Numbered from the stretch's first letter, positions 46,383 through 57,442 are shown. The stretch is 64,000 nt of DNA from Marthasterias glacialis (GCA_911728455.2 OU452229.1:5387574-5451573), one strand, 5' to 3'. Notes: a model not told the origin generated them from the sequence alone. Made by a program: numbers and translations.

Positions 46383-49300
46383 ACGGCCCTGCCCCACCCC
46401 CACTGAAAAGCATTGTCCCCTGTGCTTCCCCACCCCCTCCCCAAGTGAAAAAAAATCCTGTCTGAGCCACTTGAAAACAAGCTCCGAAAAATAACCCTTT
46501 ACTTCACTTAGCTTTCCCTAAAAAAAAACGTGTATACCTTCGGTAAGACTATTTCTGGTAAAGATTGGTAGTGCTTTAAGTTGTTGTTTTATTTCATAAC
46601 ACAACTTTAGTGTTTATTTGTTGGTCAAGATCCGGTTGTCAAACTATGTGAGCGTGGGATTATTTTTTAACCACATTGCGGGTTAAATTTCAACAAACGC
46701 ACAACGGCTATTACATGCCACGGGGTGGAAACATGAACTGGTATGGGTTCCGGGGCCTAACATTTCGACCTATTGGTTTCACTGTTGTAGTCTCAGATAT
46801 CGCCACGCAATGAAAATGGCCTGTAGCCCCGGCTACGTGCATGTACACATCTTCGGTCATGTACCACGAACGGCTAGAGATCCCGGACTAAAGTTGAGGA
46901 ATCATGTAAGATCAGAATGCAGTTTATCATTGTAATTAAAAGGTTGCCGGGGACGATGATACACGCGAAGTCACGAGTGACAACAAACAGTGGAGCATGG
47001 TTCTTCATGGCAATAGGGTTATATGATCGTAGTTACTTGGGGGTATCATTGGTGAATCATATTCCCGTGCACTCCCGCCTCAGATACATTTCTGCTGAGT
47101 TTGTTTGCAGTGGTTTCACACCTCGGGACCAAGTTGAACCAGATTTATATAGTTTGTCTTTGTTAAAAGGGCAAATAGACACTTGCGGGGGAAAAATTTA
47201 CTCTTAAACCATGCCATTTTCGCCCCACAGTATACTAACGAACACGATACAGTCAACCAGAAAATAACAATTTGTTTGCGGTATTTAAAAAGGTGCCACT
47301 ATTTAACGCACGAAGTCTTGGAAAAAAGGTGTGATCCTGGAGATGAATTCGGTGACTTCAACCAATCCAATCCACGACATTCAGCGCGTGCTTTTATCCT
47401 CAATTCTCTTACGTCCTCGCATCTATTGTTTGAATTTCAACTCGACAGAAAAATACAAGCAATCGTATTGAAGTCAATTTGGATTAGGCCTATTTGTCAA
47501 GCAAAGAAAAAGTATCAAAGCTACGTGGAATCTCAATGTATGTTAACTCTGAATCTTGCAGCAAGATGCACCGAACAAAATATATTTTAAAGTGGTCCTT
47601 GAGTGCAAGATCTTTCGGTTTCTTATTCTACATCTGCTTTTCGAAAATCTAGTCATTTCTTGGACCAAGCTCCACAAATTCATTTCCCGCGCTCTCCATC
47701 TGGTGAATGTTTCCCTTCAACCACCGCGTAGAACTGTGTGAAGAGCAATTAGATGAGTTTGTAATCAAATCGATCTCTTTGTGACCTCCTTCCCTGTAAT
47801 TAAAATGGCTCCTCAAGGACACCGTATTTATATATATATATATATATATTTCTTTATGAATGACTACTACAGTCCTGTTTGAATATGACCCTATGTGGAT
47901 ATATGTTGGCCTAAATATCAACAATGATATGATATATCTGACCCCAATGACTATCCTGTCTTCCTGATCAAAGATACCGACGTGTTTACACATAATGTTG
48001 ACTTGGAGCGCCGAGACCATACCGACCTTAGCCTAGTGAGGGCTGAGTTGTAATAATATGGGTTATTTCACTGCAACTGTCTCCTTGAGCGAAACACTTC
48101 ACCATAGTTGATTTACTTCACCCGGGAGTATTTATAGCGTACATGGATATTTGGTTCGCGTTTTCTTTAAACCACACAGCCCGCATATTTCATGTACCCA
48201 ACAGTTAGGCGTATTGACAAAGGCGGGGTTATTAATAGGCGTGCATTTCGGATGGATCGCTGTAATCGATGTATCGCACGTGTCTTTTTGACTTGGTATA
48301 ATCGTTTTATTCTTAAAGACATCATCCGGGTCTTTTCGACTTGGCAATTGATTAATCATAATCACCATTATCGATCACTATATCAGAAGTGTATTGATCA
48401 ACGCTCTATTTATGTATTTTTTGATGCAGAACATCCACAGCCAATCTGCGGTCCACGATGTCAAAGTCAGATGATAGTTATGAGTTCAGAAGGTAAATAC
48501 AAGACACACATTATAAGATAACTAACTCTACTGGCTTCTCAAGATATCAAATATGAAATAACAGGCACTTAATTGCACTATCGATCATTATCTGTCCTCC
48601 AAATCGATGGTCATCTTAGGCCCACTGCCCGCCATGCGACCGTTAGATTCACCGTTTTACTGAATAGGTCACGTGACACTGCACTTTTTTAAACGACTGT
48701 TTCCTTACAATGTCATGTAATCTCAACACTATCAATAGTAAGGTCCACATTCAGTAAAGATAATGGTTCTTTATATGATAAGACGGTTGGATATACAGCA
48801 ATCTCCCGGATGCTTTCTCGAGTCCTACGTAGAAACAGTTCAAAGGCATACTACTTGGGTGGGATTCGAACCCACAACTACTGCATTCTAGAGCAGAGAT
48901 CTCAACCACTGGACCACTGGGCGTGCCCGTCGACGAGAGGCCAGTTCGAATATACTTTCTACTAAATAAAAATAGTGAACAACCACTCGTTTCATCCGTC
49001 ATACCACTCCTGCAAAGAGCCATATGGCGGACAACTCTTTTTTAGAATGAAAGATGGGTATTTCCAACTGGAATCATAGTAAAGTTCGCTCCAAATTCAC
49101 TCAAAAAGGGTGATGCACAGTGAGTTTCACTCTCAATAGAGCCACTCGGGCAAGAGAGTGAATTTTTCACTCCTTTACATTTAGAGAGTTGAAATTAACA
49201 GCGGGTACCTCAAACAATTTAATAAATGTAATAGTTTTACATTATGAATAAAGTATACCATTTTAGTGTATTTTTCAAATATCAACATTTTAGTGTATTT

Positions 49301-49823
49301 TTCAAATAACAAGCAATAAACACAAGGGAAACTTCAAATCAATTTTTGGGTGAACAATGAAAAATTGACTGGATTCGAACCTGCGACCACTCGTATAAAC
49401 CGGTGGTCACAGGTTCAAATCCCGTTCAAGTCAATTTTTCTTTGTTCACCCCAAAATTATTTTAGTTTATAACAACATTAAAGTTAAAACTAAAAATATT
49501 TTTTTCTTTTTCCCAGATGCAAAGTATTGTTACATCTAGTGAACAATCTCCCCATTCAGAATCTATTATTTCTTTCGACACCTCATGGTTCTTAACTTTC
49601 ATTTTAATTTACAGAGCGTCCACGCAAAAAATGCGATTCAATTTGTAAACTGAAGTCACTTGTATCTCATGGTGAGTATAATATTTTTTTAAAATCATAT
49701 ACAGTAGGCCTAACATGTTCAATCAGAGACACCTGTCAGGAACAGGAAACAATGCCAGTTTTTCCTTTCTCTATTATAGTTCAAGAGCGTGTACCCTCAG
49801 CCCCAGAAATAGCGGGCATTTAA
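44587..49823 (+). CDS. Candidate small secreted peptide with two C-x3-C motifs (4 coding exons)
   Basis: Joining the coding part of 44,587-44,661 (ATG at 44,592) with 48,430-48,492, 49,615-49,671 and 49,780-49,823 gives an open frame of 77 codons plus TAA. The first 23 residues form a signal peptide (hydrophobic IICVVAALVSVV core). Each of the next two exons carries one C-x3-C motif, 16 residues apart. All three coding introns are in phase 1. The mature product would be small, secreted and disulphide-bonded. The C-x3-C...C-x3-C spacing resembles helical-hairpin (alpha-hairpinin) peptides, but I recognise no homologue and the resemblance is only of spacing. Function unknown: a peptide hormone or a host-defence peptide are possible. 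The model rests on splice signals and phase only. Confidence 0.5.
46253..46472. mobile_element. MITE, family 'CAGAGGCGTAGC' with G-, A- and C-rich tracts
   Basis: Left CAGAGGCGTAGCTGGGTGGGGG and right CAGACAGG-type terminus (minus strand AAGTGGCTCAGACAGG) are weakly inverted. About 30 consecutive A lie in the middle. It sits in intron 1 of the candidate secreted-peptide gene. Confidence 0.5.
47824..47850. repeat. (TA)n microsatellite
   Basis: About 12 TA dinucleotides in the large intron of the candidate secreted-peptide gene. Confidence 0.9.
48430..48492 (+). CDS. Secreted-peptide exon 2 (first C-x3-C)
   Basis: A 63-nt symmetric phase 1-1 exon. The acceptor is TGTATTTTTTGATGCAG and the donor AAG|GTAAAT. 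It encodes EHPQPICGPRCQSQ and a short tail ending MSSE. The preceding intron is about 3.8 kb and contains a MITE. Confidence 0.5.
48830..48930 (-). repeat. tRNA-derived SINE (intronic)
   Basis: On the minus strand the order is GGTCCAGTGGTTGAG (A-box), CTGCTCTAGAATGCAG (anticodon-arm-like), GTGGGTTCGAATCCCAC (perfect T-arm), then CCAAGTAGTATGCC. The tail after the T-arm matches the copy at 1,840-1,960. Confidence 0.7.
49015..49195. repeat. Dispersed repeat, copy 1 (intronic)
   Basis: GCCATATGG, GGGTATTTCCAACTGGAATCA, AAGTTCGCTCCAAATTCAC, GTTTCACTCTC, ACATTTAGAGAG occur in the same order as in 50,028-50,205. The two are copies of one family of unknown type; the shared GAGAGT...ACTCTC motifs are partly palindromic. 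Confidence 0.7.
49365..49442. repeat. Palindrome built from two opposed tRNA-type T-arm segments (intronic)
   Basis: AAAATTGACTGGATTCGAACC at the left is mirrored by GGTTCAAATCCC...AGTCAATTTT at the right; GCGACCAC pairs with GTGGTCAC in the middle. It looks like two SINE ends in head-to-head orientation or a fold-back element. Confidence 0.65.
49615..49671 (+). CDS. Secreted-peptide exon 3 (second C-x3-C)
   Basis: A 57-nt symmetric phase 1-1 exon. The acceptor is TTCATTTTAATTTACAG and the donor G|GTGAGT. It encodes ERPRKKCDSICKLKSLVSH. It resembles exon 2 in layout (E-x-P...C-x3-C), which suggests an ancient exon duplication. Confidence 0.5.
49780..49823 (+). CDS. Secreted-peptide exon 4 (C-terminus and stop)
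   Basis: The strong acceptor TTTCCTTTCTCTATTATAG is followed in phase by VQERVPSAPEIAGI and TAA at 49,821-49,823. An AATAAA at 50,369-50,374 could serve as the poly(A) signal. Confidence 0.45.
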
Positions 49824-50027
49824 CACTGAGCTGGTTTTACTCTGTTGGGTGAGCGTGATGGTGTTTAAAGAGAATGTTTGAGTAAAATGTTACAGTAGAC
49901 GTGAGGGTCTGTTTGTGACACACGAAGGGAAACTACGTCATTGCTGTTTGGAACCGTACGTTTGTTGTTCCAATGCAATTTAGTTATACTCTCTAAAATT
50001 TTGTCTGCCACCACTCGTGGAAAGAGC

Positions 50028-50205
50028 CATATGGAGCCATGTAGTGAAACAAACCTGGGTATTTTCAACCTCAATCAGAGTGAAGTTCGCTTCAATTTCA
50101 CACAAAAAATGGTGATGCAGAGTAGAGTTTCACTCTCAAAAGAGCCAAACTGACACCACCCGCGCGAGAGAGTAAAATTTACACTCTTTTGCATTTAGAG
50201 AGTCA
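50028..50205. repeat. Dispersed repeat, copy 2
   Basis: GCCATATGG, GGGTATTTTCAACCTCAATCA, AAGTTCGCTTCAATTTCAC, GTTTCACTCTC, GCATTTAGAGAG match the copy at 49,015-49,195 in order and spacing. Confidence 0.7.
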
Positions 50206-50609
50206 TGTGTACCATAAAACTAACCTGTGAAAAATCATTTCAAAACGTGGTAGCGTTTTTGAGATATTGACGAAAATCTGGAGTGGTTATTTCCACGAAG
50301 ATGACGTATCCGTATTCAAACGAAACACACTTTTCCCGCAAACGATGATCTGCCTACCGTCGCTTCAAAATAAAGCAAAATTGCATTTTCCTTTAAAATG
50401 AAATAAGACCCGGCGAAACGATTCCACTTGAGGAATAAGAAGTACTTTCAGTCTAGTAATTTATATGGTAGTAACTTGGAAGTACATTTTTCCCCTGATA
50501 CTATTTGTATCAATCTGTTTGAACTACAAAGGAGGGATTACTTCTATTATGTGACGTCACGGTCGATTCTGTTCATTATCCCCCATTACTTCCACTATGT
50601 TAGTATTTA

Positions 50610-50775
50610 TGAGTGTTAAGTGTCCCCAAAAGTTATGAATATTAAGTGTTCCCAAAATTTTGAATATGAAGTGTCCCAAAAATTATGAATATTAAGTGCC
50701 ACCAAAATTGTACGAAGTGTCCCCAAATTTATGAGTATTAAGTGTCCCTAAATTTATGAATATTAAGTGTCCAAA
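50610..50775. repeat. Degenerate tandem repeat, TTAAGTGTCCCCAAAATTATGAATA, about 30 bp
   Basis: ATTAAGTGTCC(C)(C)AAA-TTATGA blocks recur six times with point changes and small indels. Confidence 0.88.
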
Positions 50776-51325
50776 TTAGATCCTTATACGTAATGTTTTA
50801 TTAGGTGATGAATTCTCATGAGTTCAGTTGCTACTTTAGAATGAGTTACTTATGTCAAAGATTCCACAGTTTCACCAATATGACTTAAACTGCAGTAGTA
50901 TTTCCGGCACGCTTTGGAAGCATTTTTCATATGATGGCTCGTGCAGCAATGCTTTCTTGTCTTTTGTATAAGTCATTACCTTTTGCTGAAGAGGTGACAA
51001 TTTTGTGGTACCGCTGTAGATGTTAGGCATATAGAAAGGTTTTACAAGTAAAAACAACCCAGATAGAGAGCAGTAATGTTGGACTAACGTGAAACATCAT
51101 AATTAACAAAATGTGTGAGAAATGAGAAATTGCTACAGCACCGTGGTCTGTGGTTAATTAAGATGCAATCATGACTGGAGGGGATCCTTCTACTGGATGT
51201 CAAATGACAAGATCATATTACTGATACTTTCTACCCCTTGAAAATGCTGAATTATTACGAATAATTGACCCTGTTGCATCTAATAGGAGATGTAATAATA
51301 AACCCTAAAATTAATAAAAACCTAA

Positions 51326-51727
<402 letters not shown>

Positions 51728-51912
51728 GCGTTCGAGGTCGCAAGACGTGTATTTCAACTCTGCTCCTCGTTTTTGCTGATTATTTACTCCTTTTCGTGTT
51801 TGTTGCACTCTTCAAGAGATATTATCATTCATACTTGTGAGTATAGCATAATATAAGATAACTCTGGTGCTATTTATTGTTGCTGAGGGCCCCTTTGGCC
51901 TCTTCATCAATC

Positions 51913-53454
51913 ATGTATCGGGGCCATACAACGGGACGGCCATCTTGGGCAGACATGGTGAGACCACAGGGCTCGGTAGCACTAAAACGCCAAAACACAA
52001 TACGTTTCAACGCACGCCATGTAAAGAACCTTACTGCGAAGGAGGTCTATGACGCGATTGACAAAGAAGTTGGCACCGTGGAGACAATAAGATGTATAGC
52101 CCCACTGGACAGTGGCTGGTACAATGTAACTTTTGACAATGACGTCGATTGTGAGTGTATAGCAAGAACGGGCATACTTTTGAAAGGAGTGAGAGAGGAG
52201 TGTGAGCGGGCCAATGTCCTAAATTCAGTAGTGGTCTACGTGAAGGCACCATACGAAATGTCCGACGACACAGTTGCAAGTGCTTTAATGGCTTATGGAA
52301 CAGCAGCAAATATAAGACGCCAAACACACGACTTTGACATTAATGTAGAAACTGGAGTTCGCAGTGTCCTACTGAAGAACATCAAGAAACCTGTACCCAG
52401 TTTCATCAAAGTGGGTGAGTACACTTTATCAGTGCGTCACCGAGGACAAGAGAAGACCTGTAAAATTTGCAGTCAACCTGGCCACCTCGCCCGTGACTGT
52501 CACTTGAGAGGAAGGTGCCTGATATGTGGTACCAACACACATAGAGCTGCCTGGCACAGATACAATGACCAAGACGAGCAAACATCAGTTTTGGACGAAG
52601 GAAATTATGAAGAAACATACAAAGAATTCTCAGAGGTAGAGCAAGAAGTGAGACCGGAGGAAATGGACAACGACAATGACAAAGACGACCAGGAAGAAAC
52701 CCAGAAAGCGGAAGACGCAATCGCAGAGACCAGCAAAAGACAGCAACCCAAAAGAATGAGCTTTTGGGATGAAGCAATGAAGGCAAAAGAAAAGAGAAAA
52801 CGCCAAGTAAGTGGCAGTGAAGAGGAAGAAGAGATAAGGAAAATCTCAAGAGAAGACAAATCAACAGATGGAGAGAGCGAATCAGAAAACATTGAAATCT
52901 ATCAAGAGAAATCAGACGTAGATGACACTCCAGAAACACAGGAGACAGAGGAGCCAGGAATGGAGAATGCAGACCCCCACACAAACAGCTTGAAAGATTC
53001 TGAAGATGAAGGTGATTTTGTTCCATACATTCGACATGGAGTACATCGCCTTCGGAAAAAGCGTACTTCCTGGGAAAGGAAAACCACCGGGGGAGTTATG
53101 ACACCAACCACAGCCAACCAACCCGACAGACCTAGTCAAGTTAGCCATGCAGGTCAGCAAAGCAAAAGCCAGTCTCACAAACCAAAGTCAAGCCAATCTG
53201 AACAGTCGAATTCAAGACAGTCAACCCATAAGCCTAACTCGAGTCAGACTAACCAAAGAGTGACAAGCAAGACAAGCCCATCCAAGAAAGACAAGAACAC
53301 TCAGCCTGATTGTGAACACACCGTCAAATCCAAAACAGACCATGGCCATCCTAGCCAAGCCGATAAGAATCAAGCAACCCAGATCAAGCAAAACCCTCCC
53401 ATTCAATCCAACCACCCGGCTAGTAGAGGAAGAGGCAGAGGACGATCTAAATAG
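51913..53454 (+). CDS. LINE copy 1 ORF1 (nucleic-acid-binding protein, 513 aa)
   Basis: The first ATG in frame is at 51,913; the frame stays open upstream to about 51,877, but only with a TTG codon. Residues about 20-170 form an RRM-like or Tx1-ORF1-type domain. Two zinc knuckles follow: CKICSQPGHLARDC (from residue 183) and CLICGTNTHRAAWH. After them comes an acidic, Glu/Asp-rich segment and a basic, Ser/Gln/Lys-rich tail ending in RGRGRGRSK. In L1/Tx1 elements ORF1 proteins coat the RNA and help target-primed reverse transcription. It ends 28 bp before ORF2, in another frame. Confidence 0.92.
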   Translation: MYRGHTTGRPSWADMVRPQGSVALKRQNTIRFNARHVKNLTAKEVYDAIDKEVGTVETIRCIAPLDSGWYNVTFDNDVDCECIARTGILLKGVREECERANVLNSVVVYVKAPYEMSDDTVASALMAYGTAANIRRQTHDFDINVETGVRSVLLKNIKKPVPSFIKVGEYTLSVRHRGQEKTCKICSQPGHLARDCHLRGRCLICGTNTHRAAWHRYNDQDEQTSVLDEGNYEETYKEFSEVEQEVRPEEMDNDNDKDDQEETQKAEDAIAETSKRQQPKRMSFWDEAMKAKEKRKRQVSGSEEEEEIRKISREDKSTDGESESENIEIYQEKSDVDDTPETQETEEPGMENADPHTNSLKDSEDEGDFVPYIRHGVHRLRKKRTSWERKTTGGVMTPTTANQPDRPSQVSHAGQQSKSQSHKPKSSQSEQSNSRQSTHKPNSSQTNQRVTSKTSPSKKDKNTQPDCEHTVKSKTDHGHPSQADKNQATQIKQNPPIQSNHPASRGRGRGRSK

Positions 53455-53482
53455 ATAAGTTTTCCTTCCTTACATTGAAAAT

Positions 53483-56400
53483 ATGAGGATCTTACAAGTA
53501 TCACTTTGTTTTTGCATGGTCTTTTTATCTATTGCATCGATCAACACAAACGGAATGAGAAACAATCTGAAACGTAAAGTTTTATTTGATTATCTAGAAC
53601 GTAGAAAGTTTAGTGTCATTCTCATTCAAGAAACTCACAGTGAACACAACGATGAAAATGAGTGGCAAAGACAGTGGAATGGTAAAATGTATTTTAGCCA
53701 TGGTAGTCGTCAATCTAAGGGAGTTGCTATACTTACATCATACAAGTCTGGTTTAGATCTGGGTAATATTGATAAAGATGAAGAGGGTCGATGGATTAAA
53801 GGAGAACTCAAACTGGGTAATGATAGTATCAATATAGCTTCTGTATATGCACCCAATGAGATTTCTGCTAGATCAAGATTTTTTGATAACCTTGTCGATT
53901 GTATAAATAATGAAAACGATTGGATTGTTGGAGGAGACTTTAACTGCAATGTCGATAGTGAAAAAACAAAAGACGTGAGCAAAATAATTCTCAGAAATGT
54001 TCTTAATGAAAAAGATCTGTACGATGTGTGGCGTACAACCTATCCCGAAGATCCCGGGTACACACACTATCATAAAGCCAGCAAGCAAGCCAGCAGAATT
54101 GATTACTTGTTCGTATCTCCAGCAATCTTGAATCATATTACTGATATTAGTGTTAGCCCTTTGGGTTTATCAGATCATCATATTGTCTCATTAAGACTGG
54201 ACAACTCAAACACCATGCATGGGCAGGGGAGGTGGATTTGTAACAACAGTCTTCTTAATGATGAAGATTGTATATTCAGAATCGACATATTCTGGAAATA
54301 TTGGCATGGTCAGAAAGATTATTACGATTCCCTAGCCGATTGGTGGGAATGGGGTAAAGTTAGAATTAAAGAAATCATTAAAGAGTATGGTAAAGAGAAA
54401 AGCTGGAGTCTTAAACAACAACAAAATGATCTCCAAAGGCGCTATAACGATCTAATTAGTAGCCCAGAGAGGGCCGGGCCTGAAGATATCAAAGATCTTG
54501 AAACCCAACTGAAGAAGTATGAAATTAACGAATGGGAAAAGGCTCGTATCAGAACCCGTAACATCATGAAAGTTGAGGGAGAAAAACCTTCTAAATTTTT
54601 CCTTCATTTAGAGAAAAAGCAAGTTACCTGTACTAATATGGACAAACTTCTTAATGTAGAAGGTGAAATGGTTGATAACATCGATGATATGTTTAAATGT
54701 GTTAATACCTTTTATGGTAATTTGTATGATTCCGAAGACATTTCCCAACCTCACATAAACGAAATAGTTTCCAATATTGAGGATAAAGAAATTCCGCACG
54801 AGAACTGTTCTAATCTCAGCAGGGAGATCACTGAAGAAGAAGTAAAAATTGCCCTCTTTCAGATGAATAAAAATAAATCCCCAGGTCTAGACGGTTTAAC
54901 TGTTGAATTCTACCAAGCCTTTTGGGAAACTATTGGTCCTGACCTGCTAGAAGTTTTTAACGGCTGTTTTAAAACAGGCTCCCTCTGTCAGTCCATGAAT
55001 AGTGCCATCATTAGGCTTATTTACAAAAATTCTGGGAACAGACATGAATTAAAAAACTGGAGACCTATCAGTTTGTTGAATGTTGATTACAAAATCCTTT
55101 CGAAGGTAATCACTAATCGATTGAAAACTATCATGCCTTTTCTAATTGGAGAGGAACAAACCTGTGGTGTAACTGGCAGGAAGATTCACGACAATCTTAT
55201 GCTTCTTCGTGATATTATTGATTATGCCAATTGGGAGAATTTAGATGCTGCCTTAATTAGTGTTGATCAGGAGAAGGCATTTGACCGCATCAACTGGATT
55301 TTTATGTACACTGTTATGATTAAAATGAAGATCCCTCCTAACCTCATTAAGTGGATTAAGCTTTTGTACAGCAACCCGAGTAGTCATATCATTATCAACA
55401 ATTGTATTGGTTCCCCTATTCAAGTGAAAAGAGGGATTAGGCAAGGATGCCCATTATCTCCACTTTTGTATGCTATTTGTGCTGAAGGTCTTGCAAGTTT
55501 AACTAGAAACAATAACAAGCTTAAAGGTATATCCTGCCCGAAAGGAAAATGCAGTATCCGGCTTATCCAACACGCTGATGATACTAGTTTTTTTGTCAGT
55601 AACAATAATGATTTTGATATTATTAGAGACGTTCTTGAGACCTATTGTAAAGGAAGTGGCTCCAAAATTAATGTGGACAAGTCTAAAGGACTGTGGCTGG
55701 GGCATTGGAAAAACAGAACAGATAAACCTTGCAATTTCAGCTGGGACAACAAACTAAAAGTTCTTGGTATCATGTTTGGTAATGCTGTGGAGCCAGCTGA
55801 TAATTGGAATCCCAGAATTAGCAAGATGCAGTGTACACTTGACAAATGGTCGAAACGTAATTTAACACTCAACGGAAAGGTTGTAATTGTAAATACTCTT
55901 GTAGGCACTAAAGTGAATTACGTAGGCAGTGTTATCTCATGCCCAGAAGATCTAACAAAGAAAATTAACGACATGATCTGGAAATACTTTTGGGACTGTA
56001 AAAGAGAGAAAATAAAGAAAGACACCATCACCGGCCCTAAAGGATTGGGGGGAATGGGCCTCATTGATATCAACTGTAAGCTAATGAGCCTAAAGTTACA
56101 ATGGTTAGCTCGTTATTCCCGTGAAAGTGGTAAATGGAAAATCCCTTTTGACTATTGGATAAGTAAAGCCAGTGGAAGTAACCACTTAGGATGGTATGTT
56201 TTTGCCAATGCTAAAAAGCCTCTAAAAACCACAAGTTTCTATGTAGATGTCATTTCTGCCTTTCAAAAAACCGGAGGGAGAATGGAATGTACTTTTTCGT
56301 CAGTGCTTGAATGTGGTAACGTTCCCTTATGGAATAACTCCAAAGCTACTATTGACAATTCGGTTCTAAAAAGCCCTATGCTGAAGTCTAATGGTTTTTG

Positions 56401-57271
56401 TCAAATTAGGGATATTAACCGTAATGGTGAGCTAATTACCTTTAAGGAAATTGCCAAGATCTGTAAGGTTAAAAACATTAATGCGGGTAGAATGGTCAAC
56501 AGAATCCAAAACCATATCGATCTTTCTTTAATTAAAGAAAAAAGACAAGGGCCCCCAAGTCATGTCAGCAATTGGTTAATTATGGAAGATCAGGGAAATA
56601 ATTCAATTGTCTTCATAAACGACACAAACACTAAAGCTATCTACAGACACATTATTCGGAGGAAATTTATCACCCCTAAGATTCAAGAGAAGTGGCATGA
56701 GATCCTTCATCTCAGTTGTAAGCTAGAGTGGTCTAAAGTATGGGACAATCTTTGGAAAAACCCTTTATTAGATCATGAAGACAAACAATTCTTATACAAA
56801 CTCAGGTTTCGTGTACATGCTACCAAAGATCTATTACGTAAGATGGGTATAGTTGACAATGTAATCTGCCCTCTTTGTGAAACTGAGAATGAAAGCCATG
56901 AACACCTATTTATCTATTGTAGTTGTACTATGGATGCTTGGATCTACATTGAAAATCTTCTCAGAAAATTCACCTTCAACAAGTATTTTTATCTGACGGA
57001 TTCCGATAGAATTCTTGGTTATAACGTTAAGGGAGTCTCGGCAGTAATTGTATGTAAAATGCTTCGCCAAATCTGGAACACTAGGTGCGATAAGCTGTTC
57101 AATAATGGACTGAATGAGATCAGCATCATTGCCAGATTCAAACAAAGTATGAAACTTTACCTGTACTTCGAAAAAAGAAGGTTAAGCAAAGAATGTTTTG
57201 AAAGAAACTTCACATGCAATTCTGCTTTGTGTTCAATAGGAGAAGATGACCAACTTATTTTTAGTCTCTAA
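53483..57271 (+). CDS. LINE copy 1 ORF2 (APE endonuclease + reverse transcriptase, 1,262 aa)
   Basis: N-terminal APE-type endonuclease: SINTNGMR, IQETH (Glu50), GGDFN (Asp152, Asn154), RIDYLF, SDHH (230-233). Reverse transcriptase: NWRPISLLNVDYKILSK, SVDQEKAFD (593-601), RGIRQGCPLSPLLY, and the catalytic HADD (697-700) in place of the common YADD. A C-terminal zinc finger, CPLCETENESHEHLFIYC (C-x2-C-x7-H-x4-C, from residue 1129), is of the zf-RVT type. All catalytic residues are present and there is no stop codon or frameshift. Its role is to nick the target and copy the element RNA at the nick. Confidence 0.95.
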   Translation: MRILQVSLCFCMVFLSIASINTNGMRNNLKRKVLFDYLERRKFSVILIQETHSEHNDENEWQRQWNGKMYFSHGSRQSKGVAILTSYKSGLDLGNIDKDEEGRWIKGELKLGNDSINIASVYAPNEISARSRFFDNLVDCINNENDWIVGGDFNCNVDSEKTKDVSKIILRNVLNEKDLYDVWRTTYPEDPGYTHYHKASKQASRIDYLFVSPAILNHITDISVSPLGLSDHHIVSLRLDNSNTMHGQGRWICNNSLLNDEDCIFRIDIFWKYWHGQKDYYDSLADWWEWGKVRIKEIIKEYGKEKSWSLKQQQNDLQRRYNDLISSPERAGPEDIKDLETQLKKYEINEWEKARIRTRNIMKVEGEKPSKFFLHLEKKQVTCTNMDKLLNVEGEMVDNIDDMFKCVNTFYGNLYDSEDISQPHINEIVSNIEDKEIPHENCSNLSREITEEEVKIALFQMNKNKSPGLDGLTVEFYQAFWETIGPDLLEVFNGCFKTGSLCQSMNSAIIRLIYKNSGNRHELKNWRPISLLNVDYKILSKVITNRLKTIMPFLIGEEQTCGVTGRKIHDNLMLLRDIIDYANWENLDAALISVDQEKAFDRINWIFMYTVMIKMKIPPNLIKWIKLLYSNPSSHIIINNCIGSPIQVKRGIRQGCPLSPLLYAICAEGLASLTRNNNKLKGISCPKGKCSIRLIQHADDTSFFVSNNNDFDIIRDVLETYCKGSGSKINVDKSKGLWLGHWKNRTDKPCNFSWDNKLKVLGIMFGNAVEPADNWNPRISKMQCTLDKWSKRNLTLNGKVVIVNTLVGTKVNYVGSVISCPEDLTKKINDMIWKYFWDCKREKIKKDTITGPKGLGGMGLIDINCKLMSLKLQWLARYSRESGKWKIPFDYWISKASGSNHLGWYVFANAKKPLKTTSFYVDVISAFQKTGGRMECTFSSVLECGNVPLWNNSKATIDNSVLKSPMLKSNGFCQIRDINRNGELITFKEIAKICKVKNINAGRMVNRIQNHIDLSLIKEKRQGPPSHVSNWLIMEDQGNNSIVFINDTNTKAIYRHIIRRKFITPKIQEKWHEILHLSCKLEWSKVWDNLWKNPLLDHEDKQFLYKLRFRVHATKDLLRKMGIVDNVICPLCETENESHEHLFIYCSCTMDAWIYIENLLRKFTFNKYFYLTDSDRILGYNVKGVSAVIVCKMLRQIWNTRCDKLFNNGLNEISIIARFKQSMKLYLYFEKRRLSKECFERNFTCNSALCSIGEDDQLIFSL

Positions 57272-57442
57272 CCTTACTTTCTCTGTCCTTTGGATTCCAC
57301 ATCTTGTTTTTAATTGTAATATACTCAAGTTAATTTTGTTTAAGTTTTATTAAGATACATCCATTAATTTTGTGCTTATCTATTGTTTTTTGTGTGTGTA
57401 TGTAACTGATTTATTTGTGTGAATATTGATTTGAAGGTTGGT

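Noticed and set aside
51877-51912. Twelve extra codons upstream of the LINE ORF1 ATG
   Set aside because: The frame is open but begins only with TTG; the first ATG is at 51,913, so I used that as the start.
52031-53415. Minus-strand frames opposite LINE ORF1 (up to 206 residues), repeated at 57,982-59,366
   Set aside because: Antisense shadows of a real ORF; both copies are nearly identical so the conservation adds no evidence.
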